NCBI GenBank assembly: GCA_019055375.1
Contig: JAHQIW010007094.1
Span: forward strand, 265,452-329,451
Direction of reading: 5' to 3'
Length of the DNA stretch: 64,000 nt
From: Parelaphostrongylus tenuis
Taxonomy: Eukaryota; Nematoda; Chromadorea; Rhabditida; Metastrongylidae
Shown here: in pieces, positions 11,871-24,960 of the stretch
How positions within the stretch are numbered: the first letter of the stretch is position 1
Layout of the letters: every line of letters begins with the position of its first letter
Notes under the pieces: generated by a model
Databases searched by the model: none
What the model was told of the DNA's origin: nothing
What the model saw: only the letters and a program-made list of their open reading frames with translations
Position numbers and translations under genes: made by a program

Positions 11871-14800
11871 CAGATAACAATTATGAGAGAGATTTTTCTA
11901 TCGCCTGCTCCATATAAATTTTGACAGGAAAATGTACTTAAGTATTCGTCCTTATATCACTTGAATAGAACTAGGTTTGAATTCTGAATTATTTATGTAT
12001 AAGCCGCATAAAAAACATCTTGTTTCTCCGCGATCTTCCACTGTCCTTTTACACAAAATGTTATGTTTTGACATTCTACGGTAGTGGTGCGAAATAGGAA
12101 CTGAGCAGAGGGAAAGACCACTATACAATATGAACGATTTTATGGGAGCGAAGTCAGTTTATTTCATAACAAAATGCAAGAGAACATTGGTGCCGTATCC
12201 TTGACCCTCTCCTCCATTCTAAGGAAAATTACGTCTGATAGACGTCTAATTTGACCCTCACTTCCGATTCAATAAACACTCAGTTTTAGCTTTCTTTAGA
12301 CTTTATCTTACTGCCTTTTCCATTTCATGGCAAGGTGTGCCGCTAGATAGAAAAACGATTGTTGAGACAAGAGCGAAAGGACAATGGTCGCGATTGATGT
12401 AGTGGTGCGCGCTAAAATTTAATTGCAGATTTGTAACCCACTTGAGGTACTCAATTTTTCTCGAATCTCAGCATTCCGTGATTATTTTTCACATTAGAAC
12501 TTGACGTTTAGAATAGGGTAAGGTTAGAACATATAACACACACACACATGTATAAAGAGGTGGTCAGTGTGTCCATTGTCCAGCTGTGATCCCTAAACAT
12601 TCAAAGGCTCTAACTTTAATCCTCGAATATCAAGTAGGTGATCGGCAAATGTATTATATTGCTATGACAGGTATAAGAATGCTACCCGAGAACTGCTCAT
12701 TAATATGAAAATCGTTAGAAAAAAACTCTCCCTCCAATTATATAGGCAATATGCCCGACTAACGAAATTTCAAAAATTAGAATAGATTGTGACGAATATC
12801 AATTACTCTACTCAAAGTAACGGAACGTAAATGACTTTATACTAAGTTCAACCCAACATCACTTCACTAAGACCAATCCGTGGACAAAATTATCAAAATG
12901 TTGGAAATTATTGGGATACTCATCTTCTGACATTCAACCTACCCCTGATGACAGAATTTCCTTCTAGTTATTACATTTTTTCTCTTTCTTTGAGGAAATT
13001 GTAAGATTCGTTGCAAATTCCTAAAATAATTGGAAATTCTTTTCGTTTCCATGTGTCTCTGTCTATGGTTACGATGGCTGACTGACCTTCGAACGTTCCA
13101 TATTGTTTCCATAGTACATGTGGCAATTATCGTCAGCTTACCAACATGAATAATTGCTTGCGTTTCGATTAGAATCCAAACGAGATGTGGAGCGGCCTGA
13201 AGATGACGTTTTATATTCGATGGTCCTTCATTACTGGTAATCTCTTCAGTATCACTTTCCTTTCTCTTCAGTTTATTCGTGCCTATTTGATTCATATCTT
13301 TCATTATCGTGTACCTTTATAACCAGCTTAATTGCGAATGAACGATTTAGTAGCTCCCGTTCAAATCATTTGGTGATAATGTGTTAACAATGACAGGAAT
13401 GACTGTAGTGATTTGATTGTGAATGGATTTTATGCGATGAGCTGGATCACTGCTTTTCACCAAACTCTTTATGACTCATTAATCTCAATTTTTAGGTATC
13501 AGTTTTTGTGTTCCAAATTGTACAGCAGTTTTCGTCCATTTGCTTCTTCATAGATTTCATCATTCTATTGTCTGCACATCTAGCTAAGTTGCAAGTAGAG
13601 GATTCAGAAGCTCCATTTTGAAATCGAGTGATTGATGTGATTCCTCCAATGATTGAGGTGATTGTTTTATACTACTTACTAGATGAAATTCTCCCGGAAT
13701 TAGCGGTTCAAAGCTGTCTCGGGTTCTCTTTTTCGTATTACAGTGCTCTGGTGTAAAATATCACCTCGTGCAGTGCACTTAAAACAGGATTAGGCAGTAA
13801 GTGAGGACAAATTTGTAAAATCCACACGCGTCTTCAAATTAGCTTTCATCAAATTAACGCTCTGAACCTACCGTCTTTGAACTTTGGGAAGGATAAACGC
13901 TACCAGCACTGAATGTTCATAAATAAAAGAAACTACTTGGCATGAAAAGCAACGATGTATTCATTACATAACGTGAAGGCTACTTGCGATTTCTTCCAAG
14001 CAACGCAGAGTCTGTCTCGTCAAGCCAAGACTTTCTTGTTACCTCAGAATGCCTTAGTGTTCTCCGAATGTCCTCGTCAACAGAAAGTCTATTAGACATC
14101 GGTATCTTTCAATCTTTTCGTAAAGACGCAAACTGTCCATTTGCGACAAGTTGCTTAGTATCGGAATGGAATAGAAATCCAGTAATCGTGTGAAAGTAGA
14201 ACAGCCTCATACAGAGAATCCATTATCTGTGTTGCCGCGTTCAATTACGACCATGGCACAAGCGCGAATGCGGACGAATTAAAATGGTGTTGAGATGATT
14301 CTGGATCAGTGCTATCTAAGCCTTCTGCTCCGCAGCAAGGAGTGAACGTTTAATCGCGCAGAATTGTGAATAATGGTGAGTGCTTATGGCCATTGTGATA
14401 CTACATGGAATAGAGCCTCTTCCAATTTATGGCGCCTATTGCAATCACCACCATTTCCACGTAAATGCCACCAGTAGTCCTTTCCACATCAATGGAAGCG
14501 CAACTGGAACTTTTGAACTGGAGTAGTTTTCCCACTACAGATTATTTTTTTTCCCCGTGCTAGTGACTACCAACAACACCATATACTTCCAGCACACATG
14601 AAACAACACGTCCAAATGAAAAAGTACTTAATTGCTTGAGGAAACCACGATCACTAACATAGAAAGGAACTTACTCTCATCCATTTCTCCCTGATCCCCT
14701 ATCAGCATCGACGTTTCAAGCACATCATGAGGAAACAAAGACGAAACCCAACTTATGAATCAGACCGGATTTTACAGAATATTTAGATCCACAGACAACA

Positions 14801-16031
14801 CCTAGAGAAGAATCGAAAGTCATAACAATCTTCCGGGAATATCATCTATCCCGTATAGCCATCGTTAATGCAAAAAGCGTTACGGAAATTTACGTTGTCC
14901 CACCTATTCTACTTTTCTGAAGAGCTGACGTTTACTAATTGTAGCAATTTGAGTCCTACAACAGCACAACGCGCATCGACCATTCAGAATTTGTAAAAGA
15001 CCAAGGTGACCCACTTTGGGCCTGCACTGTTCTGGCTACAAAATTGTCTTCTGAGAATTATTGCACAAGCAATGGGAAGCATCAACCAAAATTAATCAAA
15101 AGAAGTGGCCTACAAGTCAATCGGAAGAAAAAACCAGTTCATAAGGGATGCTTGGGAGCAGTATAACCTCTCCTAATTGACGCAACAATCCATCGAGCTC
15201 AGTTTCATGCAACATAACTATGAGGTGGTTCAGCTTCATCAGAGGGGCTATGTACAATAATCAATACAACTGTGTGATGGAGACGAATCAGCATACTGGG
15301 CAACACTCCATTTGCACTTTCAGAATGTATCATTCGGGACGCGATTCTTTCTCAAAAAGAAGAAACCTTTAATAGACATTGACTTCAAGGTTTTCTAGAA
15401 GATGGCCTGCTAAAATTTTAAACTAGTAGTCACTATTTCGAAAGTTCATACATTAACTTATTAATCCATGTTTCTTATTTTCGTGATTAGATCTACCATC
15501 TTACTGCCAGCTGCCTGCCGTAGGGCGATTTTCTAATATTACGAGACCAGCTTAAATCACCTTTAACTATTAAGGAAGCAGCAAACAATTCTCTCAATGA
15601 GTAGTCATGAGTCTGTTAGCAAAATTGGTTCAGCATAGCACTGGCTAACTTTCCGGCTGTTTCGCCTTCTTTGAAGCCTGGAGGCTCAAACTACTCGCAT
15701 AGAAAGTTGATCTTGAAAAGAGCTATATTTAAAAAGCTATTACACTAAAATTGCCAAACATGTGCTGCAAAACTAGTGAATTTCGTTAAGCTATTTTTGC
15801 TCATAAAAAGGAAACCTCGTGTTCATACTGCTTTTCTTTTTGCTACCTCAAGTGATCGGTGAAATATCAACTGCGTCATCTGCCTTAGTGGAATCGGGGT
15901 GCATCTGTTTTGACACTGACTTCGAAATCCCTTTACTCTCTTCCAAATTTACTCGAAAGTGTCTATTTACGTGTCCATGTGAGCGAACAAACACTGTAAT
16001 GGCAGTTCGGTAAAATGTAGTCGGTTTGCCG

Positions 16032-16106
16032 GCCCATGTTGAACGAACATCAAGTAGCCCAAGCTGAACGAACATCAAGTAGCCCATGCTGAACGAACAT
16101 CAAGTA
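16032..16106. repeat. 25-bp tandem repeat, three copies
   Basis: Three consecutive 25-bp units of the form GCCCAWGYTGAACGAACATC plus AAGTA, differing at only two positions. The array forms part of two overlapping antisense frames with no known domain. Confidence 0.85.
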
Positions 16107-16599
16107 ATGATCACAAAAAGTAGATTTAATGTGTTCTTGTACAAATGAAAAACGTTGTTCCAACCGACTTTCATCAACTAAAATGCTTACGTTTCGTCTA
16201 TCGATCTACCTAGTAGTGCCACCATAGAATTGACTATGAATGTCTGATGGAGTCATTCCCGCATTAATTTCCGGGCTTTAACTCTCTTTCAGTGATGTTG
16301 TTCGTTGAATCTATCTGTCTGCGTGTGGGTTCGTTGGAACAAATACGAAAATCTTCATCTAAATTATTTTGCTGTCATATTCAAAGCTTATACTACCTTC
16401 CCTCTTATAGAAGTCGACGGCTCGCTGTATAAGCGAGAAACGCGTAGAATGGTCCTTAACAACTCTCATAAAATCAATTCATTGTCACCTTTTTAGGACC
16501 ATCGCCATCAATTACACTCTTAATCAAGTTAAGTCCCACTAAAAAAAAGGGAAACACCTTTCTTCTATTTTTTTTGCGAACCTCATTGAGGCTGCTAGT

Positions 16600-16865
16600 G
16601 GCTGCAGATGGCGAGCAAGACAACCGTGGTCGTTGGTTTGATCAGATGTCATTTGCCTACTAAGCCTTCAATCTCTAGAGTTAGGAAATTGATACTAGAT
16701 TTGTCTGAGACGATAGCAGCACTGACTTGATAGATTGTTAGGCTACCACCAGTCATTGCCTAGGCCACATGTGCACTCAAGAACCTCTAACGATGCTTGG
16801 CAAAGTTGAAAAAGTTGCTTTTCCTAGAGATTGATCAACGCTGAATGCTTCATCCTTTGTCCTTT
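16600..16865 (+). repeat. tRNA-derived SINE, family A (diverged)
   Basis: The body order matches the family: a GGTTTGATC B-box remnant, AAGCCTTCAATCTCT, TTGTCTGAGACGA, GCAGCACTGACTTGATA, GGCCACATGTGCACTCAA, and a TTCATCCTTTGTCCTTT tail. The 5' tRNA-like head is poorly preserved. Confidence 0.6.
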
Positions 16866-17669
16866 CAAGCTCAATGAGTAGCTGCAAGTTGAGTGGATTC
16901 TATGATTTGTATTCCATGATCGAAATGGTGAACAAGTAAGGTCTAGTAATGAATAATTTACTAAAACGCTTTTTATTTCACTTTCACAATCCACTTCCCT
17001 AATGGCTTGCTGACTCGTTATGGCTAGCTGCGATCTATCATGAGTACCTCCCCTGTCAAGATGCTTTCCCAGGCGCTAAGACGGAGTTTGATTCTTCTAT
17101 TCAATACCTCATCTATAAGCAAGCTATTGCTAGTAATAATTACGGTGCTGGTAGCAATGTGGGGAATTTTAGTTTGATTACCAAGGGCGGTTGGCAGTTA
17201 TCACTACATTTGAGAACTTTCGACTCTCGAGGCTCAGAAGGAAGAAAATCTTCTCTGTCCAGCAAATTATCACGCAATGAATAGATATGACGTAGAGTTT
17301 GATTGGATGCACCAGTTTTGCTCCTGAAAAAAAAATACAACAGGTGAAAATAATTTTGACGTCCGTAAGATTTTCGTTAGACATGTGTCATTCTAGGTTT
17401 TTCAAATAATTTTTTGTTTACCGTCTCGCATGCAATAAGCAGTAGTCTTTGTTTTCTCAATATTTTCATTTCTTCCGCTTTCGGACTCTTTCCCTCAAGA
17501 CTTTTCTTCTTTTCATTTTCGACTTGAAAGTATACAATGCTCACTTTTGTATCTTACTCAAGCTCTCAAAGACAGAACTGCAGCAGTTACACTGTTTTTC
17601 TCATTCAATGAACTTAGTTTTTATTTTTGCTATGGTTCTACTTGTTTCGATGATGTAATGTTCACAATG

Positions 17670-17890
17670 AGTACATGGTAGCGCAATGGATGGACCTGTT
17701 AGACAATACGTACTGGGTCGGGAACGAGTTCGCTTCCCGACCAACGTCACCAGGCCTTCCATCTCTCTCGGATCGAAGAGTTGCTAGCAGTCTTGCCTGA
17801 TATACAGCTAACTGATTTCCAATAGGCTATCGTAAATCATCGTATAGGATGCATTCATTGACCTCTACGATGCTGCGAATGGAATTGAAA
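17670..17890 (+). repeat. tRNA-derived SINE, family A (diverged)
   Basis: An A-box-like GGTAGCGCAATGGATGG is followed by a B-box region with GAGTTCGCTTCCC, then AGGCCTTCCATCTCTCTCGG. The 3' part is degenerate. Confidence 0.5.
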
Positions 17891-18179
17891 GCATGGCGCG
17901 TTTCTATAGAATTCACTAACGCCTCATTCTCCATTATTCATCTACTTACATTAGCGCTTTATTGATAGAACGTTTTCAGCTGAATTCTTTCCACCTTATC
18001 TCGTCCTCTCATGTTACATACATTTTGAATTATTCAGATAAACTTACGAGAACGCGATCTTTTCCAAAATACTAGGTTGAAGGAAATTTCCTTAACACCC
18101 GCGATAAATTCAAATTTCATGTTTATTTCACGCAGTATCGGTTATTATAAATTCATGAGAATATCTAGAAAATATTTCC

Positions 18180-18560
18180 ACAAGAAAGCGGCTGGAGCGA
18201 GTCTACGATGCGTCTAAGGAAAGTACCCGCTCGATATTGGTTCGTCGAACGCGTGCGCTGTTTCAGCAAGGCAATGCCAAACCTCACACCGCAAATAAGA
18301 CTGAGGAAAAATTTAATGAACTGGATGAAGTCGAAGTCTAGCCGCACCCAGGCTACAATTCAGATGCTGCGCCGTCCGATTAAGGTCTTTTCCGCTTAAT
18401 GGAACGTTTCCTGTGTGGACGTCGATTATAGACATTTGATCGACTTGAAGACGCATATCAGGAGTTTTGCTGACTCAAAGCCTAAGGATTGGCAGCAAAT
18501 CCGGAAGTCTGCAGATCCGTGGCAGAAATTGGAGATAATGATAGATCTTCATTCTGAACA
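18180..18560 (+). pseudogene. mariner transposase C-terminal remnant
   Basis: Translation with several in-frame stops gives segments recognisable as mariner: RQCQTSHRK, then PHPGYNSDAAPSD (the PYSPDLAPSDY block with the third catalytic Asp region), then GLF, MERFLCGRR and LEDAYQEF. At least six stops interrupt it. It is related to the copy at 22935-23345 on the opposite strand, so the two form an inverted pair of decayed elements about 5 kb apart. Confidence 0.75.
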
Positions 18561-19804
18561 ATAATTATTGTTGGTTTTAACTAAACTTATGTATGAACGT
18601 AGAATTTTAGCGCGTGTTAAGGAATTTCCTTTCACCCCAATATCATTATCAAAGGATTTGCACCGTAATTGTCTTTCAGTTCAAAGCTTTCTTCACGTTC
18701 TACATTGTTGGCTTGTGTGTGTGTGTGTGAATTTGCCGCCGGCAACGTCAGCAATCCGGTTCCGTAATTTCCGCCCGAAATGCTCCTATGAAACTCGTCG
18801 TCGTTCTTCTTCTTATCATGATGACGACAAGTAAGTATAGCATAATCCTAATTTCACGTTTACATTCACAGTTTTCTTCCAAATTTCTTGAAGATTTCGC
18901 ATATTTTGAGAATGCGAAATGATATCCCGATTTATGATCAGTAATTATGATGATAGTTCACCAAGTTAAACAGCTCCATAATCCTAGCATTATTCGAATC
19001 AAGAGAACGTTGAGGTCACCCAAATTCGTTGCTTTCTCATAGTAATCCTATTACAACGGCAAAGGATTTTCAAAAAAGCAACCATCACAAAAAGCACACT
19101 TTGCTGAATTTGTTTGTTGCCTTTTTTTATCGAGCATTCTAATCACTTTGCTGTCATGAAAGATGCAAGAAGAATGCAGGCTAACTTTGTAATCTCTATT
19201 CTAATTTCTTTGAATCCGAAACAATTTTTGCCGATTCAACAAGCATATTTTTGAGGAACCAATTCGATTTAACCTCAACACGGCTTGCCAGTATTGCACT
19301 GTATCCATTAGCTTGCACGTAGTTGATGCCAAATCTCTATACTACTAACGCTTTGTCGCCTTCGCCTTCTCTGAAGCCGTAGTGATCCTTGTCGAGTCTC
19401 CACAGGAAATTGTTCATCCGTGAGATCTGTGTCTTCGTAGTCATGTTGAGACGAATCCAGTGAAGTGGAACACCACTAATTTGTACATGCGAGTTCGACG
19501 TCAAACTTTTCCATACTCTGAAAAAGGTGAAAACAGCAAAACATTGGCCATAATGGCGGTTTTTTTTTTTTTGTAACAATCACAGTAGCTGCGAAATATA
19601 AGTGCAATAATGCTGAGATGCGAGCAGAACAGAACATAGAATCTCAGCGATTTGTAATGGACTTGAGCCATGACTGCCCTTTGCGTGGTTTTTTAGGCGT
19701 ACAAAAGGTTCTGAACTCCATCTTCACATCGTTCAATTCCCTCAGAAATGCTCTCAGCAGTAAAATACGGGTTCTTTCTAATTAAAAAGTAACAAATGAA
19801 AACA

Positions 19805-19895
19805 GATTTCAGTTGCAGGAAAGGAACGTCTAATAGGAATGTTAGTGACCGTTGAGACTTGAGGTACAGCCCAAGTCGCCGAATTTCCATAACGC
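19805..19895. repeat. Fragment of the long-TIR element end
   Basis: Contains TAATAGGAATGTTAGTGACC and ACAGCCCAAGTCGCCGAATT, matching the terminal repeat of the element at 33169-33960. Confidence 0.55.
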
Positions 19896-20507
19896 CCCTT
19901 CATAACGCTGTAGCATTCAGATCAAAATTTATGTTCGACACTCGCCTTTCGCCTTCATTTTTATCACGCGTATAATTTGCTGGAAGCCGGAAAGCATATC
20001 AATGCGTAGAGAAATTTTCGTAGCAACCTAGTGAATCGTTTTACCTTGAGTTTCCTACAAGGTAGAGGAAAAATTCCTAATTGAATAACGATATTGCGAT
20101 CTTTCCGCCTCTCCGCGCCCATGCCACGGTCCTCGCCTTGTCGAATAGCCGATAAACAACGTTGCCAAAGATGGAAAACTCAACTTTAGCTTCCCTGTTG
20201 AACGATATTTCCAGAAAATAAGCTCGTCACTAGAATTAGAAACATCACGCTATGAGATAATTACTGATAGTCTAAAGAAAAAGATTTCTCCAGCGAGGCT
20301 TAGAGCACAAATCAAAAGACCAGAAGAAATCAAAAGATCAAAAGAGCTTTTCAAGAAGCAAACCTATTTTTGAGTGATATCTGTGCTATAGTTCGAGATT
20401 AACTCTGTAAGAAGTAGTTCTGTGCAGCGAAATATGAACGAGATAAGAGAAAAACACGTGGTTTAATAAAACAAAGTTTACTTTGGATGTTAGAGCATTA
20501 TGAAAGG

Positions 20508-20625
20508 GTGTTTTGAAATACCGCCGATGTGCATCTGTAAACTCAAGTTTCAGCTTTCGAATGGTTACTAACACTCCTATGAAGAATTCCTATCCAGCGA
20601 ATGAGATCAACAGATCTCTTCAATA
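20508..20625. repeat. Fragment of the long-TIR element end
   Basis: Contains CAGCTTTCGAATGGTTACTA, ACACTCCTATG and CAGCGAATGAGATC, matching the right terminal repeat of the element at 33169-33960. It is followed directly by a family C MITE end. Confidence 0.65.
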
Positions 20626-20631
20626 TTATCA

Positions 20632-20910
20632 AAGCCAACATGTCATGTGGTCAGGTAATGGGCTCTTGAACAGCCTGATACACATGTTTCGTGTCTTGCA
20701 GTCTCGTCAGCCGTGCAGAAAACACTCGAAATAAAAGTACAATATGGTGAAAATACCAGCCAAAGAGCAATCGAGTGTACAACACTGTAAGTTCGGTGAT
20801 AATTTCACTTCACGTACAGTGTAAATCGTTTGTCTGCGTTACCTCTCTATAGGGGAAGCAGGGCTTCCAAGAGGATTGCCTAAAGAGACTGAAAGACGAC
20901 GAATTTTGCC
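20632..20910. repeat. Partial family C MITE
   Basis: Starts with GCCAACATGTCATGTGGTC, then GGGCTCTTGAACAGCCTGAT and ACACATGTTTCGTGTC, as in the complete element at 38081-38433. The opposite end is not clear. Confidence 0.6.
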
Positions 20911-21802
20911 CAAATGAGATCAGTTTCTCATTTGTTTCCTCCTAGCCACAAAGAACGCAAATATGAAAATTAACTTTCTAATTCTAATAGGCTCACAAAT
21001 ACAACCAAATATGGAGTGAGCAGTTATGTATAAATCAAAAACGAAATCGAAGAAATATATGCCACCAAGCTTGAAAGGAGAAGCATCAACTCGGGCGAGT
21101 TTTGTTTTCAGTAGGGGCAGTTCCTTATGTATTTTTGTTGAACAAATATAATCTGTAGCACTATTTAGACGTCTATGTAGCATGAAAGGTCTCCAAACAA
21201 TAATTCTTAGTTGATTGCAATCCATTCAAAATGCTCTAAACTCCTCATCAATGAATAATCTAGATTTTTGTGATGAATTTTAGCTTTTTTAGGCCTTTCG
21301 TTGTGGTGTGTTGACGGTAGCGATTGTGATGTGACGTGCTCGTTTTGTGAAGGTGCCGCATGCCTTCGCGTTCAAAGGTACAGTAGTTGAATAGAACATT
21401 TGTATTGAAAATGCAAATCGGTTATGGATATGCGATAACTGCTTGCTTCTATTCACATGTCATATCTTAGATAACGATTAGTGTGGCCAGAATCAAGAAT
21501 ATCTTTCGTAGAAATTCAGATTAGTGAGGAGGTAACATCGCGAGTCATCTATGTAGCAGTGAATCATCAACTAAGGACTCAGATCGAAGTGACAGGGAAG
21601 GCAGGTTGCATAACGCTGAACTAGATCGTCTTGGTATTTACCATGAGACAGAGGGAATGCAAGGAATATGAGTTTCTTGTCACTTTGCGCTGAAATGATC
21701 TTGCCTCTAGCAAATAAATTTGATGCCAATTATAAGAAAGCTCGACGGGCAATCTGTGGATGGCTTGCTAACAAAGACAGCGAAAATAAAGGGGAACTAT
21801 CA

Positions 21803-22108
21803 TTTTTGAGAATGTTTAAAGCCTTACCAGAGGTCGGTATGCCAGAGCCATGACGCGTGTTTGGGAGGTCTTTTCGTTTCGGAGACGATCAGTTTTGTTC
21901 TATCAGCCACGATCCATCAACTGAAAATTGGTGAAGGCACATTATCATTGTACACTGTGCCGTAACCACATTCGCCTCTCCCCTTGCTACAGTGTAGTGC
22001 TTAATGAGGGGCGTGGGCCACTGACGAGGAGGACGAGACCTCCGAAACACGCGAGCATGGTTCTGGTATACCAACATCGGGTAAGGCTTTGAACATTCTT
22101 AAAAATTA
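21803..22108. repeat. Inverted-repeat MITE (about 75-bp TIRs)
   Basis: The left end (GAATGTTTAAAGCCTTACC, GGTATGCCAGAGCCATG, CGCGTGTTTGGGAGGTC) is repeated in reverse complement at about 22030-22108 with a few differences. The interior has no coding potential. It is a non-autonomous DNA element of unassigned family. Confidence 0.7.
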
Positions 22109-22574
22109 TGCTGAATGCTTAGTGCGAGGTTTTGAAAACAGTTGATGCTTTGGATCAAAGGGGAACTACAAATAAAGGGAAACTATCTTTTGTCTCTAAA
22201 GCAGCCATCAAAATAGCAGGTAGGATAGACGACGTAGCCATAAAATAGCAGGTCATCAAAATTTGAAGTAGGATAAAAAAATAGGGACGACGAAGAACGA
22301 GGAGGCCATTGTGAGACCTTTTAATAGCTTCTAGATGTGATAATAACTCTTCCGTTTGCAATTCACTTATAGGAACATTTGACTCCACTGCGCAGTTGAT
22401 GTTGCGGATTATATTAGGTTGATAAAAAGTTCCTTAGCACCCGCTCAGAAATCAAAGTTCATACATAAGTCCAATCAGAACACCAATAAACATCTCTATC
22501 GTTCCGAGTGATTCTTGAGATCACGTTCAACTTTCAATATGCCCAATAGATATAACTGAGCCATGCATGTAGTC

Positions 22575-22900
22575 TATTATTGTACACTGCAATACACCTG
22601 TTTCGGCCTTCTAGCCTTATCAGTTCACGGTGCCTTTCGCATGAGCCAAATTCTTTTGGTTGAAAACCCCCTTACACGGAGGAATCGCAGAAGAACACCC
22701 AACTAGCCAAATGCAATCGAGTGTACAAGATTACCCATTTGGTGATTTTATCACTGATCGACGCGTGTAAAGCGTTCGTCGCCGACTCATCTATATCAAT
22801 GGTAGGTCCCCGAGGAACAGACTGAACGAAAAGGCACCGTGCAACTGACGAGGCTGCAAGGCCGAAACACGTGTATTGCACTGTGTAATTGCCCATAACC
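22575..22900. repeat. Family C MITE with CACGTG-bearing TIRs
   Basis: The left end reads TGCAATACACCTGTTTCGGC, CTTATCAGTTCACGGTGCC. The right end, reverse-complemented, reads TGCAATACACGTGTTTCGGC, CCTCGTCAGTTGCACGGTGC. The ends are clearly homologous in inverted orientation. No transposase frame is inside. Confidence 0.65.
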
Positions 22901-22934
22901 TAGCAAATGCATGGCTTACAGATAACTATCAGGC

Positions 22935-23345
22935 GCAATAATTATTCTTCAAAATAAAGACCATCATGATCCACGAGCTTCCGCCAACGATCTGCAAGCT
23001 TCCGGATCTGCTCCTCGAATTTTTTATTCCCTTGTTTGAATCCTGACATGCCTTTTCAACTTGATCAAATGTCTCGAATCGGCGTCCACGCAAGAAATGT
23101 TCCATTGAGCGGAAATCAGACCATAAGAGGACGGCGCAGCATCAGGACTGTAAACAAGTTGCGGCAAGACCTCGACTCCCGGCAGTTCATCAAACACTTC
23201 CTTACTCTTCTTTGCGGAGTAGCGTTTGCCATTGTCTTGCTGAAGCAGCGCGTGCTTTCGCAAAATCAATTTCGGGTACTTTTTCTTCAGCGCATCCTAA
23301 ACTCAGTCAAGCTGCTTTCTTATGATAATGGAAATTCCTGAGATA
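22935..23345 (-). pseudogene. mariner transposase C-terminal remnant
   Basis: The minus-strand frame contains HALLQQDNGKRYSAKKSKEV (the LQHDNARPHTA block with the second catalytic Asp), then VEVLPQLVYSPDAAPSSYGL (the LPHPPYSPDLAPSDYHLF block), then SAQWNISCVDADSR. Downstream the frame is stopped and only traces of the tail remain. Two hallmark mariner motifs in correct order make the family call firm. The copy is truncated and not functional. No intact TIRs were found. Confidence 0.85.
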
Positions 23346-23349
23346 TTCC

Positions 23350-24590
23350 CATGAATTTACAATAAACCGATACTGTACGAAACGAACATAAAGTTTGAGT
23401 TATTCTCGGGTGTTAAGAAACCTTTTCCCTCAATTGTACACAAAACAACTCAAATAAGAATGTGCAAACATTGAAACACCACTTGCCTACGCCTGATAAT
23501 ATCCAGACAAGGCGAAAATTAAGTCGAACATTTTACTCAACTTCGAAAAGTTCTATCGGGAAGACCAACCTACTAAGCAAGGTTGTGAAGAACTTCACAT
23601 GAGGATCCAGTTATCAAACTGAAGTGAATCAGTTAGAGGACATTCTTACAATCTACAATCACTGAAACCCCTCCTCTGGATTAAATAAGCATCACTGCAT
23701 ATCCAAGATGGCTATGTTCACAAATTTTCGTGCGATCGAACTGTTGAATGCGGCAAACAGTAGAGGAAATGAATCCCAAAACCACCATGAATTGGGATTT
23801 CGTCACATTCTTTTTTGTCAGCCTCTGTGAAGAATCGTTATGGGCAAGATCGATGAAGAGAGCATCATTCGGTTATCTAATACGTTCACAACTTTTTATT
23901 TATTTTACTTCAAATGATCCGTTATTGCATTTTGACCGCGCGAATACCCAGTGCTTTTACGTACGATTTGTTTCCTCAAATTATTTGCCCTAGAAAGTCC
24001 TCGAACATTTCGCATTTTGTTCCGGCTGTTGCGCGAAATTTTCTTCTTCCTTACAAGTATCGTAAAATGCTGGTCGAGACGCATCTCCTTGTCATCTTGA
24101 GGATATTCGAGTAAGGACGTCCTCATGTACACTTGTGCCAAAGTGTTATGTTAAGATCGGACCAGCACCTTGTTTCCTTATAATCTCCACTATTAACTAT
24201 TTGGTCACTGCAGTTACCATGCGTTGCACTTTAAGTCGACAGAATTCAAGATTTCAAAGCAATGAAATACCACTAAGAATATGTCTTTAAACGAACGAAA
24301 TCTGCATAACATCGGTTCGCATCGAACAACCTGTTCTTTCTTGTTGTCTATAAACCATTTAGTCGAGCTATTCTCAACACGATTGAGAGGAACATTGTTG
24401 AAAACCATGACCGCTAGCAGATCTCCGGAAGCTGTTCTGTACCTGATCTACTTCTCAAGAATTCCTAGCATTTCTTGACAAACCAAAATCATTATAAATG
24501 GACGAAATGTGTTCACCTGAATATCGTTCCAATTGTCTCCCCTACGAATTTAGCATATCTTCATCACTTCCGAATTCTCATTGAGTAACC
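23350..24590. other. No gene recognised
   Basis: Short frames only, none conserved, and no strong repeat. Confidence 0.4.
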
Positions 24591-24597
24591 AGTATTT

Positions 24598-24830
24598 AAC
24601 GGCGCGAATAGCGCAGCGGATGGAGAGCCCAACAATGCGCACAGGATTATTGGTCCGATCCGGAACCCCGGGCAACCAAGCTCTCCATCTCTCGGAGCCG
24701 AGTCGATAGAATCATATAAAGCTTTTCTGAAGGAATAGAAGCACTAACTTCAATCCGACACGTCGGCTGGCTCCGGAAAGTATTAGTAAGTTCCACATAT
24801 TCTTAGTCAGCTCTACGATGCTTGATGAAA
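24598..24830 (+). repeat. tRNA-derived SINE, family A (diverged)
   Basis: A head with GGCGCGAATAGCGCAGCGGA is followed by CAAGCTCTCCATCTCTCGG and a degenerate body. It lies 130 bp upstream of the fresh copy at 24961. Confidence 0.5.
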
Positions 24831-24960
24831 TAGGCAGATATGTAGATTTAACGATTTTTATTGCAATCAATACACATAATTATGAGCCAAGACATTTCCA
24901 TTCTAAGTTGCACCGGCTAGCATTTTCTTATCAATGCATTCTATTCAATGTATGTCAGGT

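Larger units (their letters stand above)
5060..18160. other. Long gene-poor interval
   Basis: No conserved protein-coding exon was recognised on either strand. It contains a pyrimidine-rich tract (about 5822-5905), degenerate SINE and MITE copies (about 6.9, 8.2, 11.8, 16.7 and 17.7 kb) and a 25-bp tandem repeat (16032-16106). A 121-codon minus-strand frame at 12939-13304 has no recognisable domain and may be chance. Confidence 0.45.
18561..22574. other. Gene-poor stretch between mariner remnants
   Basis: No conserved exon was recognised. It holds fragments of the long-TIR element (about 19.8 and 20.5 kb), a partial family C MITE (20.6-20.9 kb) and an inverted-repeat MITE (21.8-22.1 kb). Confidence 0.45.

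Noticed and set aside
12939..13304. 121-codon minus-strand frame with a Lys/Glu-rich start
   Set aside because: No recognisable domain, no neighbouring exons with good splice signals, and length within chance for an AT-rich window of this size.
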